In this document: piece by piece, positions 24,449-32,291 of the stretch
Layout: each line of letters begins with the position of its first letter
Numbering within the stretch: position 1 is the stretch's first letter
Assembly: GCF_900217235.1 (NCBI RefSeq)
Contig: NZ_LT907975.1
Location: 620,001-684,000 of the forward strand
Origin: Pseudodesulfovibrio profundus
GTDB taxonomy: Bacteria; Desulfobacterota; Desulfovibrionia; Desulfovibrionales; Desulfovibrionaceae
DNA length: 64,000 nt
Reading direction: 5' to 3'
Position numbers and translations under genes: made by a program
Notes under the pieces: generated by a model
What the model saw: the letters and a program-made list of their open reading frames with translations, nothing else
Told to the model about the DNA's origin: nothing
Databases searched by the model: none

Positions 24449-25330
24449 CTACGCCGCCTTGTGGGGCCAAGCCAGAGGGGGTACCCCCTCTGGCTTGGGG
24501 CCTTCCTGATATATCTCCATCGGCTTTCTGCCGTCAAACGCCTTGTGTGGGCGGCGGTTGTTGTAGAAATCGATCCACCAGGCCAGGGCCTGCCGCAACT
24601 CGCTTCCCGTTTCCAATTCCCGCAGATACACGCATTCGTATTTCAGTGATCGCCACAGGCGTTCGATCATGACGTTGTCCATCCAGCGGCCGCGGCCGTC
24701 CATGGAGATGCGGGCTCCGGCTTCCCGGAGCGTCCGTGTGAACTCGTAGCTCGTAAACTGCGAGCCTTGGTCCGTGTTGAAGATTTCGGGCACGCCGTAG
24801 CGGTTCAGGGCCTCCTCCAGGGCGGACACGCAGAAGTCCGCTTCCATGGTGTTCGACAGCCGCCAGGAGAGCACCGCGCGGCTGTGCCAGTCCATGATCG
24901 CCACGAGGTACAGGAAGCCCCGCTTCATCGGGATGTACGTGATGTCGGCGCACCACACCTGGTTCGGCCTCGTGATCGCCTTGCCGCGCAGCAGATACGG
25001 ATACGTCTTGTGCTGCGGATGAGGCTGGCTGGTTCGCGGCTTCTGATAGACCGCCATCAACCCCATCTTGCGCATGAGCCGCCGGACGCGATTGCGCCCG
25101 AGTTGATGGCCCTCATCGCGCAGGATGTTGCGCATCTGCCGGGAGCCGAAGAACGGCAACTCCAGGAACAACTCGTCGATGCGCTTCATGAGCGCCAAGT
25201 TGGACGCGGACTCGCCGATCGGCTGGTAATAGTACGTTGAGCGGTGCAGCTTGAGGATTTCGCACTGCCGTCGAACACTGAGCATCGGATGCCCCTTGTC
25301 GACGATGTCTCGCCTTCGCTCGCAGCTCAT
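24449..25330 (-). CDS. IS3-family transposase OrfB (copy C)
   Basis: A 293-residue DDE transposase closely related to the copy B protein: [34 protein letters not shown] and [19 protein letters not shown]. The start ATG overlaps the orfA stop as ATGA. The frame is intact. Codons are richer in G and C at third positions than in copy B. Confidence 0.93.
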   Translation of the reverse strand: MSCERRRDIVDKGHPMLSVRRQCEILKLHRSTYYYQPIGESASNLALMKRIDELFLELPFFGSRQMRNILRDEGHQLGRNRVRRLMRKMGLMAVYQKPRTSQPHPQHKTYPYLLRGKAITRPNQVWCADITYIPMKRGFLYLVAIMDWHSRAVLSWRLSNTMEADFCVSALEEALNRYGVPEIFNTDQGSQFTSYEFTRTLREAGARISMDGRGRWMDNVMIERLWRSLKYECVYLRELETGSELRQALAWWIDFYNNRRPHKAFDGRKPMEIYQEGPKPEGVPPLAWPHKAA

Positions 25331-25617
25331 ATCTTTGCGAAGGCTTGTTGCAAAAAATCCTTCTCCACCGTGAGCTGGCCGATCTTGGCGTGAAGCTCTT
25401 TTATCCGGGCCTCATCGCTTTGTTGGGTCTTTTGGGCCTTGCCCGCAAAGCCAGCTACGATCTGCTCCTTGGCCTGCTTCTTCCACTGGGAAACCTGGTT
25501 GGGATGCACGCCGTACCTGCTGGCGAGCTCGGACAGGGTGTGTTCGCCGGACAAGGCATCCAACGCGACACGGGTCTTGAATTCGGCGGTAAAGTTCCTT
25601 CTTTTCCTGGACATCAA
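25327..25617 (-). CDS. IS3-family transposase OrfA (copy C)
   Basis: A 96-residue HTH protein (RRNFTAEFKTRVALDALSGE, HPNQVSQWKKQAKEQI) with the same coiled end as copy B (IKELHAKIGQLTVEKDFLQQ). It starts at 25617 or at the adjacent Met at 25614. It overlaps orfB by 4 nt. Confidence 0.92.
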   Translation of the reverse strand: MMSRKRRNFTAEFKTRVALDALSGEHTLSELASRYGVHPNQVSQWKKQAKEQIVAGFAGKAQKTQQSDEARIKELHAKIGQLTVEKDFLQQAFAKI

Positions 25618-27104
25618 AAGCCTCCTTTGGGCTTCTTACGTCCACCTTAGCTCGTGGTCCAGTTTCCTGAACCCACTTCTGACCGCTTTCGTGTGACAGA
25701 CGCTTTCAACGCATTACGCACCGATGGGAAGATAGTAGATGAAAAATTCAAGATACTTCTTCCTACCAGCAACCAGAGATGGGTAAGAGCTCAGGCTTTT
25801 CCTGTATATGATGACAAGGGAATACGTGTTCGAATGGTTGGTATCGCTGAAGATATTACGGAAAGCAGAGCCATTCAAACAGCGCTGGTCAAGGCCAAGC
25901 AGGATGCTGAATCTGCAAACCAGGCTAAAACCGAGTTCCTTACGAACATGAGCCATGAACTGCGTACCCCACTCAATGGAATTCTGGGTATGCTCCAGCT
26001 CACACGAGACACAAAGCTCACCACAGAGCAATTTGAGTATCTCGATACAGCCATCAGCTCGAGTAAAGTTTTGCTTAATGTTATTAATGACATCCTTAAC
26101 ATCGCACAAATCGAAGCTGGCAAGCTCATCCTGCATGGTCAACTGTTCTCATTACACGAGATACTTGAGACCATTTATAAATTCTTCAAGCATTCGGCTC
26201 TTTCCAAGAATGTTGATCTTACTATGGAAGTTGAACCCGGCCTTCCAGCTCATTTGATCGGCGATGAAGTACGGATACGTCAAATCCTCTTCAATCTCGT
26301 TGGCAATTCAGTCAAATTTACTGAAGACGGCTCAATACATGTTCACATTCAAAAGCTTCCAATCAGACCCAAAGACGATGTTATCGTAGTGTTGTTCACA
26401 ATTGCCGACACTGGAATAGGCATCCCTGCCGACAAGATAAACTATGTATTCGAGTCATTTACACAAGTCGACGGAACATACACGCGACGTTACCAAGGCA
26501 CAGGTTTAGGGCTAGGCATTGTTAAAAACCTTGTAACCCACATGAATGGAACAATTACTGTTGATAGTGATCTTGGCGAAGGAACAACTATGTTCGTGAC
26601 ACTTCAATTGAAAGTGCCAAGCAAAGAACAAATGGCCCAACTTTCGGTCAATAAAAACCTTAATAAGGATGATCACGGAAGGTATACGATCCTGATAGTA
26701 GAGGACGACAGGGTCAACCAAATAGCTATCAGCAGAATGCTTCAAAAAATGGGACACTCCCCCACCTGTGTGGATAATGGGAAAAAAGCCTTAGAAGCAT
26801 TGAAGAAAGCTGAATACGACTGTGTCTTCATGGATATTCAGATGCCAATCATGGACGGGATTGAAGCAACCAATATCATTCGTCAATCGAAAGATATGGC
26901 CCACCTATCAGACATACCAATTGTCGCACTCACTGCTCACGCAATGCCTGGAGACAGAGATAAATTTTTAAAAATGGGAATGAATGACTACATTTCCAAG
27001 CCGGTAACGAGTGACCAACTGTATGCTGCATTGGAGAAGTTAAATCTTAATGAAGGGCAATAAGAGTAACAGGTGTGTTCACTAGCAGTAAGTAGTTTTT
27101 TCAA

Positions 27105-27854
27105 CTACCACTTGCTTCGTCCAACGGGCAGATAAAAGAAATCAACCCGCCTGTTGATACGCTTATTCGCTTCAGTAGTACTGGGCAAAATAGGCTTTGC
27201 ACTGGCATAGCCAACAGCCTTCATCCGTGTGGATTCTATTTCAGAGTTATCAAGAATATACCGCAAACAGCGGGCTGCTCGAGCGGCAGACAACTCCCAG
27301 TTCGAAGAGAACAAGTCAGATTCTGGACGTTCACCATCAGTATGCCCACGGATAACAAGGTTGAAGTTCTTATTTTCAAGTCCATGTATGACAACTGCAA
27401 TAGCTTCTCGGGCTTGAGGATTCAATTCGGCTGTTCCCTTACGAAACATTACACTGTTATCAAAACGCAACATCACACCGGATTTATCACTACTGATTCG
27501 AGCCATATTGGTTAGGTCCTTGGCTCGTATAAACTTTCTCAGCCTAGCGCCCAACTCAACAATTTCCCGGTTTTCCCGAACACTTCTACGCTCTTTGAAG
27601 TTCGACTCAGCGTAAGGGGTCGCCAGGGCTGATTCATCTTCCAACTGAACTCCGAGGGCCTCTTGAATCGAGCCCATCATGAGTCGGAAGTTGGTGATGT
27701 CCTGATTGGTAAAAGACAACAACAAAACGAAAAAACAGAGAAGCAATGTCACCATGTCGGCAAATGTAGCCATCCATGCTGGAATGCCTTCCTCTTTTTT
27801 CGGTGGCGCAGACTTAACCCCACCCGCTTGTTCTTCTACTTGCTCTTCAGCCAT
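27105..27854 (-). CDS. MotB/PomB-like flagellar stator protein, second paralogue
   Basis: Peptidoglycan-binding stator subunit. The N-terminal helix reads IPAWMATFADMVTLLLCFFV (about residues 24-43) with the ion-binding Asp of the plug/helix in FADM. The C-terminal OmpA-like domain contains NLVIRGHTDGERPES and SNWELSAARAARCLRYI. The helix looks more like PomB (PAWxATFxDLxxLLxCFFVLLLSF) than like E. coli MotB, suggesting Na+ drive. It is the second of two MotB-like genes in tandem; the upstream one ends at 27861 and the true start ATG 27854 is only a few bases on. The operon is fapA-like, motA, motB1, motB2. Confidence 0.88.
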   Translation of the reverse strand: MAEEQVEEQAGGVKSAPPKKEEGIPAWMATFADMVTLLLCFFVLLLSFTNQDITNFRLMMGSIQEALGVQLEDESALATPYAESNFKERRSVRENREIVELGARLRKFIRAKDLTNMARISSDKSGVMLRFDNSVMFRKGTAELNPQAREAIAVVIHGLENKNFNLVIRGHTDGERPESDLFSSNWELSAARAARCLRYILDNSEIESTRMKAVGYASAKPILPSTTEANKRINRRVDFFYLPVGRSKW

Positions 27855-27860
27855 GACCAA

Positions 27861-28625
27861 TTACCACGCATCCCGCTGCGGCATATGAAGGTAGAACTCT
27901 ACCCGTTGATTCTTTTTTCTGTTCTCTGGTGTGTCGTTCGGTGCAGAAGGCCTTGTATCGGCATATCCAACAGCTTTGGCCCTACTGATTTCTATACCGC
28001 CCTTATTTACTATATAATCGAGAGCCACTGCCGCTCGAGCAGCAGACAACTCCCAATTAGAAGGAAACTTTCGTGTGGATATCGGGCGATCATCAGTATG
28101 CCCTCGTACAACAAGATTTAATTTATAATCTTTCAAGACTTTGATGACATTATCTAGAATTGTGTCGGCATTCCCTGTCAACTCTGCCGTCCCAGGCTTA
28201 AACATAGATGAGGAATTGGCACTGAAGATAACGCCATCACGATCAGCAGTAACGCCGGTCCCCTCCTTGATCTCCACATCCTGGTCTTCAAGCAGGGATT
28301 TGATTCGCATGATCACACCCAACAAAAGGCGCTCGTCATGTGATATCTTTGCAGCCATTTCCTTGGCTGTCTTGCTGGTATTAAATTCAGCCATATCATC
28401 TGATACGGCTCTTAGTTCCTTAACGCCAAAGGCGCCCTTGATAGAGCCTAAAGCATCACGATACTTTTGCTCGCTTTGTTCGGCAAAAGATAACAGCAGA
28501 ACAAAGAAGCAAAGCAACAAGGTCACCATGTCGGCAAAGGTGGCCATCCATGCCGGCAGCCCTTCATCCCCTTTGGGTTCCTCAGGAGGCTTTCTTTGAA
28601 CTTGTTCTTCTGCCTTTTCAGCCAT
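27861..28625 (-). CDS. motB: MotB/PomB-like flagellar stator protein, first paralogue
   Basis: A 254-residue stator subunit that pairs with MotA to make the ion channel driving flagellar rotation. The N-terminal helix LPAWMATFADMVTLLLCFFV (about 23-42) carries the essential Asp. The OmpA_C domain has LNLVVRGHTDDRPISTRKF and SNWELSAARAAVALDYIV. A longer linker (about 60-130) separates them than in the second paralogue. It lies 17 nt after motA. PomB-like features suggest Na+ coupling. Confidence 0.9.
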   Translation of the reverse strand: MAEKAEEQVQRKPPEEPKGDEGLPAWMATFADMVTLLLCFFVLLLSFAEQSEQKYRDALGSIKGAFGVKELRAVSDDMAEFNTSKTAKEMAAKISHDERLLLGVIMRIKSLLEDQDVEIKEGTGVTADRDGVIFSANSSSMFKPGTAELTGNADTILDNVIKVLKDYKLNLVVRGHTDDRPISTRKFPSNWELSAARAAVALDYIVNKGGIEISRAKAVGYADTRPSAPNDTPENRKKNQRVEFYLHMPQRDAW

Positions 28626-28642
28626 AATGATGCTTCTTTGCT

Positions 28643-29398
28643 TTACGCTGCGTTTTCACGCATGGCGGGGGCCAGGAAGGCTTCAAGCTTTTCTTTGACG
28701 ACTGACGGGTGGTCTCCACGCTGCAAAGACGAAACCCCTTCAATCATGATCTGCATATATAACGCATCTTCGATTGAGCGCTCTTCAAGTTTTGTGGCAA
28801 GGGGCAGGAAAACACAGTTTGCCATGACTGCACCATAAAACGTCGTCAAAAGGGCAACGGCCATAGCCGGACCAATTGAGGAGGGGTCTGAAAGGTTGGA
28901 CAGCATGTTCACAAGACCAATAAGGGTTCCGATCATTCCAAACGCAGGAGCCATGGTCCCCATGCCTTTAAAGACTGCCTGCCCTTGTCTATGGCGTTGT
29001 TTCATGAATTCGAGTTCAATTTCCATGACGTTTCGCACAAGCGCTTCGCTGGAGCCATCAACAACCAGCATGACCCCTTTTTTGAGAAATTCATTATCGA
29101 TGTTGACCTTTTCCAGTGCAACCAGACTTTCTTTACGGGCAGTATCGGCCAATGTCGTTATCTGGCGAATAATATCCTGCGGATCGTTCGATTTGAATAG
29201 AAGCGTCTTCAAACCGACTTTGATTGTGCCGATGACCGTCCCCATTGGAAACATGACGAATGTAACGGCAAAAGTGCCTCCAACAACAACGACTATCGAA
29301 GGTATATCGAGGAAACCAGCAGCATTACCACCCATGAAAATGGTGGTAAAGACAAGCCCAAATGCACCGACGAGACCTATTAACGTTGCAATATCCAT
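28643..29398 (-). CDS. motA: MotA/PomA flagellar stator channel protein
   Basis: Four-helix inner-membrane stator protein, 251 residues, close to PomA (about 253) and shorter than E. coli MotA. It starts MDIATLIGLVGAFGLVFTTI and has IPSIVVVVGGTFAVTFVMFP. Two more helices lie about residues 145-200 (GMGTMAPAFGMIGTLIGLVN and AVALLTTFYGAVMANCVFLP). The cytoplasmic loop contains the charged residues that touch FliG. It is 8 nt downstream of the FapA-family gene and 17 nt ahead of motB. Confidence 0.93.
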   Translation of the reverse strand: MDIATLIGLVGAFGLVFTTIFMGGNAAGFLDIPSIVVVVGGTFAVTFVMFPMGTVIGTIKVGLKTLLFKSNDPQDIIRQITTLADTARKESLVALEKVNIDNEFLKKGVMLVVDGSSEALVRNVMEIELEFMKQRHRQGQAVFKGMGTMAPAFGMIGTLIGLVNMLSNLSDPSSIGPAMAVALLTTFYGAVMANCVFLPLATKLEERSIEDALYMQIMIEGVSSLQRGDHPSVVKEKLEAFLAPAMRENAA

Positions 29399-29406
29399 AA
29401 GCTATC

Positions 29407-30522
29407 TTATAGTTTTTTGGCAGTTGTGCCGATTTTTACTTCATTATTATCATAATAGAAATATACGTCTTCAAGAAAATCATCCACTTTGAGGAATGCG
29501 GATCCGATACTGATCTCAACCCCAGGCTTGACCACTCCCGTCACTAGAATCTTACAGCGATCTAAGTTCTCGGATTCCCGAATGCCTTCCCACAGTTTCT
29601 TCTTCAATTTCTTCAATAAGCTGAGCTCTTTCTGGGCTGAATCCTTCTTGATTGTCAGCTCCTCTTTATGCTCATCATTCTTATTCAACAATTTTTCATA
29701 AAGTGCGATGTCTTTATGAAGTTGTTTAATACGCTGATTATACTCTTCATCTGCGTGCAACAAGACAGGATCATAACCGACCACTAAAGATGTGTCGGTT
29801 CCAAGCCCACCTCCCAATTGCTCACCAACGTAGATATAGTCATGTGAAAAATAATCTCCGCCAGTCAGCCGTCCCCCAACTGCCAGACGTTTACCCGCGT
29901 ATACGCGACTATGCATGAGAGAACCTTTTACCATGACATCCTCTCCGGCTTTCATTGTGCCAAACTCGCAAAATGATACCTTTATTGAATGCCCTGCTTC
30001 CAGCATTGCCGACTTGCCACCTTTTACGCCCCCTCGACAATTGAGGTCGTTTAATGCTTCTATGTGGGCACCTTCTACCTGCCCCTGGACGGAAATATTA
30101 TTGGCATGAACAGAAAATCCGGTGCGAACAGCGCCGCCAATGATAAGATCGCCTACATAGTGAATGTTCCCGATTCTAAAATCGATATCCTCCAAAAGAG
30201 TCAGATTGCGCTTAACAATAATTTTATCATTATCATACAGCACGCACCCATTCACTGCGGCAAATAACTTGTCGGGCTCGCGTCGCTTAACGCCAGTCCC
30301 TCGACCGGCAGGAAAACGCTTCTCCGAGAACAGAAACCGTTCATCATATTCGCTCGAGTCAACAGTCTCAGGATCAACCCACTCTGCAAGTAAAGCACCG
30401 GCTTCAACGTTTTGAATATAATTCAACTCGTAGTGGTCGACGCTACCGTCATCCTGCTCTTGCGGCTTAAGACGAATCTCATCCACAAGTGGATCAAAGT
30501 GATGCTTCAAATAAAAAGGCAT
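29407..30522 (-). CDS. FapA-family (DUF342) protein with polymer-like beta repeats
   Basis: The 371-residue protein resembles the FapA/DUF342 family: a first domain to about residue 105, then a right-handed beta-solenoid region rich in short Gly-containing turns (GNIHYVGDLIIGGAVRTGFS, GGVKGGKSAMLEAGHSIKVS, FGTMKAGEDVMVKGSLMHS). A coiled coil of about 60 residues (about 265-325) precedes a short beta end. Family members often sit with flagellar and chemotaxis genes; their molecular job is poorly known. It is the first gene of the stator operon here. Confidence 0.82.
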   Translation of the reverse strand: MPFYLKHHFDPLVDEIRLKPQEQDDGSVDHYELNYIQNVEAGALLAEWVDPETVDSSEYDERFLFSEKRFPAGRGTGVKRREPDKLFAAVNGCVLYDNDKIIVKRNLTLLEDIDFRIGNIHYVGDLIIGGAVRTGFSVHANNISVQGQVEGAHIEALNDLNCRGGVKGGKSAMLEAGHSIKVSFCEFGTMKAGEDVMVKGSLMHSRVYAGKRLAVGGRLTGGDYFSHDYIYVGEQLGGGLGTDTSLVVGYDPVLLHADEEYNQRIKQLHKDIALYEKLLNKNDEHKEELTIKKDSAQKELSLLKKLKKKLWEGIRESENLDRCKILVTGVVKPGVEISIGSAFLKVDDFLEDVYFYYDNNEVKIGTTAKKL

Positions 30523-30688
30523 TAGCCTAAGGCTTCTCCATCAAGAATTATCGACAACAGTCTCTGAACACCCCTATATGACAGACTATTTTTAGAGTTT
30601 GTAACCATAGTTCAATTACGTATTACAGTCAATCCATTTAGTTTTTCTAATAGATTAGCCTATTCTTAATAATAAAAGGAATTACCCC

Positions 30689-30715
30689 TAAAGAAAGGCG
30701 CAAAGTTGCCGATAA
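30689..30715 (+). promoter_or_regulatory. Sigma-28 (FliA) promoter of flaG
   Basis: TAAAGAAA at 30689-30696, an 11-nt spacer, and GCCGATAA at 30708-30715. The known consensus is TAAAGTTT-N11-GCCGATAA, so the -10 box is perfect and the -35 box keeps TAAAG. It lies about 60 nt ahead of the flaG start. The same -35 octamer occurs at the flagellin-like gene (52494-52520). Confidence 0.9.
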
Positions 30716-30774
30716 CAAGACCATAGAAGGCGAATTAGGTTGGGATGATTCGTGTAACACCAGGGAGGGAGCCC

Positions 30775-31170
30775 ATGAATATCCCCGAAATATCCAATGA
30801 CATAAAGCAGAACGTACGTTCGGAGAACGTAACCCGTGTCCAAACCGAGGACAGGGTTGCCCCGGACCAAGGTTCAGTCAGAACTGTCCCCGCTGCCGCG
30901 TCAAAGCAGGATGGAGCAAACTCAAACAGTTCTGGTGAGCAACACTTTGACAAGGCACACCTTGATTCCATCATCAAGGAAGCCCAGGAGCACTTGGAAC
31001 AACAGGATATCAACCTCAAGTTCAATGTTCTTGAAGAAGGTGAAACCGTCCAAGTCGAAATTGTCGACAGTGACGGAAAGACCATACGAAAGATCCCGGA
31101 AGACGACCTCCTGAAGCTCTCCAAGTCGTTAAAGAATCTCGAACGGGGTTTTCTGGACAAGATTTCATAA
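30775..31170 (+). CDS. flaG: FlaG family flagellar protein
   Basis: The start is ATG 30775 because GGGAGGGAG lies just upstream; the protein has 131 residues. The N-terminal half is hydrophilic and variable. The C-terminal half is the FlaG domain: INLKFNVLEEGETVQVEIVD, then KTIRKIPEDDLLKLSK. FlaG proteins affect filament length in polar flagella. A sigma-28 promoter stands in front, in keeping with late-class flagellar expression. A terminator hairpin follows at 31197. Confidence 0.88.
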   Translation: MNIPEISNDIKQNVRSENVTRVQTEDRVAPDQGSVRTVPAAASKQDGANSNSSGEQHFDKAHLDSIIKEAQEHLEQQDINLKFNVLEEGETVQVEIVDSDGKTIRKIPEDDLLKLSKSLKNLERGFLDKIS

Positions 31171-31196
31171 TAGCCGGCAGCCAATTTCGGACACTC

Positions 31197-31229
31197 AAGC
31201 CCTTTGCCTGATAGGTAAAGGGCTTTCCG
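31197..31229 (+). terminator. Hairpin terminator after flaG
   Basis: Stem AAGCCCTTT (31197-31205) pairs with AAAGGGCTT (31217-31225), 11-nt loop, followed by a short T-containing tail. The position 27 nt after the flaG stop fits a terminator. Confidence 0.65.
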
Positions 31230-31246
31230 TGTTTCTCTAATGCACT

Positions 31247-31270
31247 TGCCTTACCCATATGGGTAAGGCA
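31247..31270. promoter_or_regulatory. Perfect 24-bp palindrome upstream of a small gene
   Basis: The left half is TGCCTTACCCAT and the right half is its exact complement, with no unpaired centre. It ends 32 nt before the ATG at 31303. It could be an operator for a dimeric regulator or an RNA hairpin in the leader. No T-run follows, so a terminator is unlikely. Confidence 0.55.
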
Positions 31271-31302
31271 TATTATGAGTTAAGGAATCACAGGAGGAAA
31301 GT

Positions 31303-31596
31303 ATGTCCGATTTCAGCATTTCCGCCATCACGCCTGCATCAATGGCCATGGAGAACCTGGCTTCAGGGACAGAGTCGATGCAAGATAGCTCAAGCACAGC
31401 TATTTCCGGCTTTAATGAAGGCGGTCCAGATACAATGGAGCACGCTGTTGCAGGAGCAGAGATAGCATCTCGCACGACAGACTTCCTTGGCACTGGAACC
31501 GACTTCAGTTCAACTGGCACAGATATCGATATTTCCCATGCAATCAATACGTCCATAATGGACGGCATGGGCAGCATCACTGACAAAGTCGTTTAA
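31303..31596 (+). CDS. Small Ser/Thr/Gly-rich protein of unknown function
   Basis: Not recognised. The frame has 97 codons and a strong AGGAGG 5-10 nt before ATG 31303, so translation is likely. The sequence is low in charge and rich in Ser, Thr, Gly and Ala (TTDFLGTGTDFSSTGTDIDI), with no signal peptide, membrane segment or Cys. It starts MSDFSISAITPASMAMENLA, a little like small motility-associated proteins, but I cannot assign it. It lies between flaG and azoR and behind a perfect palindrome at 31247-31270. Confidence 0.6.
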   Translation: MSDFSISAITPASMAMENLASGTESMQDSSSTAISGFNEGGPDTMEHAVAGAEIASRTTDFLGTGTDFSSTGTDIDISHAINTSIMDGMGSITDKVV

Positions 31597-31612
31597 TATC
31601 TAGCGAGGCAGC

Positions 31613-32230
31613 ATGAGCAATATCATTTACATTCAGGCATCTCCGCGAGGAGCTCGATCTCACTCGCTTGCAGTAGCAGACGCTTTCGTAAACACACTGA
31701 AAACAGTAGACGAGAAAGCGAATATTCAAATTTATAAGCTACATGAAATGAGCCTTCCCGAGCTGGACAACGACACTTTGGTTGGCAAATACAATATCAT
31801 GCATGGCCGAGAGTTCACTGATAGCGAAAAGGAAAAATGGAGTGCTGTGGAAACAGTAATCCATGATTTTAAAAAGGCTGACAAACTCGTCTTCGCAATA
31901 CCTATGTGGAACTTTTCCATACCCTATAAGCTCAAACACTTTATGGATATCATAGCTCAGCCAACCTACACGTTCCAGGTTGGTCCCAATGGCTATGAGG
32001 GCTTAGTGAGCGCTAAAACATTTATCGCCTATTCTCGTGGTGGAGCATATGAAGATGGGTCAGCTTTTGACTTCCAAGCATCCTATGTAAAACACTATCT
32101 TGGTTTCATTGGTATCACCGACATACAGTCAGTCACTGTCCAGCCAACGTTGGCAGGAGGACCTGACGCCGCCCTAAAAGCACAAGAACAAGCCATCAAT
32201 CAGGCTATCGAGATTGCAAAATCCTTTTAG
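31613..32230 (+). CDS. azoR: FMN-dependent NADH-azoreductase
   Basis: Flavodoxin-like quinone/azo reductase, 205 residues, the normal AzoR length. The N-terminal phosphate-binding loop is ASPRGARSHSLAVADAF. FAIPMWNFSIPYKLKHFMDI (about 96-115) is the diagnostic AzoR stretch that contacts the flavin, followed by AYSRGGAYEDGSAFDFQ. It reduces quinones and azo compounds with NADH and probably protects against electrophiles. GAGG lies 6-9 nt upstream of ATG 31613. The gene ends just before a strong bidirectional terminator. Confidence 0.92.
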   Translation: MSNIIYIQASPRGARSHSLAVADAFVNTLKTVDEKANIQIYKLHEMSLPELDNDTLVGKYNIMHGREFTDSEKEKWSAVETVIHDFKKADKLVFAIPMWNFSIPYKLKHFMDIIAQPTYTFQVGPNGYEGLVSAKTFIAYSRGGAYEDGSAFDFQASYVKHYLGFIGITDIQSVTVQPTLAGGPDAALKAQEQAINQAIEIAKSF

Positions 32231-32239
32231 TTGATCAAA

Positions 32240-32275
32240 AAAAGAGGCTTCGTCTTAGACGAAGCCTCTTTTTTC
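32240..32275. terminator. Bidirectional terminator between azoR and ppsA
   Basis: Stem AGAGGCTTCGTC with its complement GACGAAGCCTCT around a short TTA-centred loop, flanked by an A-run on the left and a T-run on the right. It serves the two convergent genes. Confidence 0.92.
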
Positions 32276-32291
32276 ATATTTAGTCCCTACT

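Larger units (their letters stand above)
24388..25680 (-). mobile_element. IS3-family insertion sequence (copy C)
   Basis: A 1293-bp element with ends AGAAGTGGGTTCA at 24388 and its complement ending at 25680, plus the inner GGACCA blocks. A direct repeat GAC flanks it (24385-24387 and 25681-25683). Orientation is opposite to copy B. It lies within the PAS domain codons of the sensor kinase gene. The terminal sequences and many synonymous positions differ from copy B, so B and C are related elements rather than fresh duplicates. Confidence 0.93.
23161..27063 (+). pseudogene. Hybrid sensor histidine kinase gene split by an IS3-type element
   Basis: The 5' part (23161 or ATG 23170 to 24387) encodes a transmembrane helix (about 18-38), a periplasmic Cache-like domain (about 40-260), a second helix (262-287), HAMP and the first half of a PAS domain, ending MAIDAED. 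The 3' part (25684-27063) resumes at RFRVTDAFNALRTDG and encodes the PAS end, HisKA with the phospho-acceptor in FLTNMSHELRTPLNGILGM, the HATPase boxes (N in FNLVGNSVKF, DTGIGIP, GTGLGLGI) and a receiver domain with MDIQMPIMDG. Removing the IS and one GAC copy restores one frame (AED-RFRV). The intact protein would have about 869 residues. The 3' frame has no natural start, so a membrane-linked kinase cannot be made. Confidence 0.9.

Noticed and set aside
21628-25680. IS copies B and C as the two ends of a composite transposon carrying the kinase start
   Set aside because: Copy C has its own 3-bp target duplication inside the kinase gene, the copies have diverged, and the DNA between them is the native start of the same gene.
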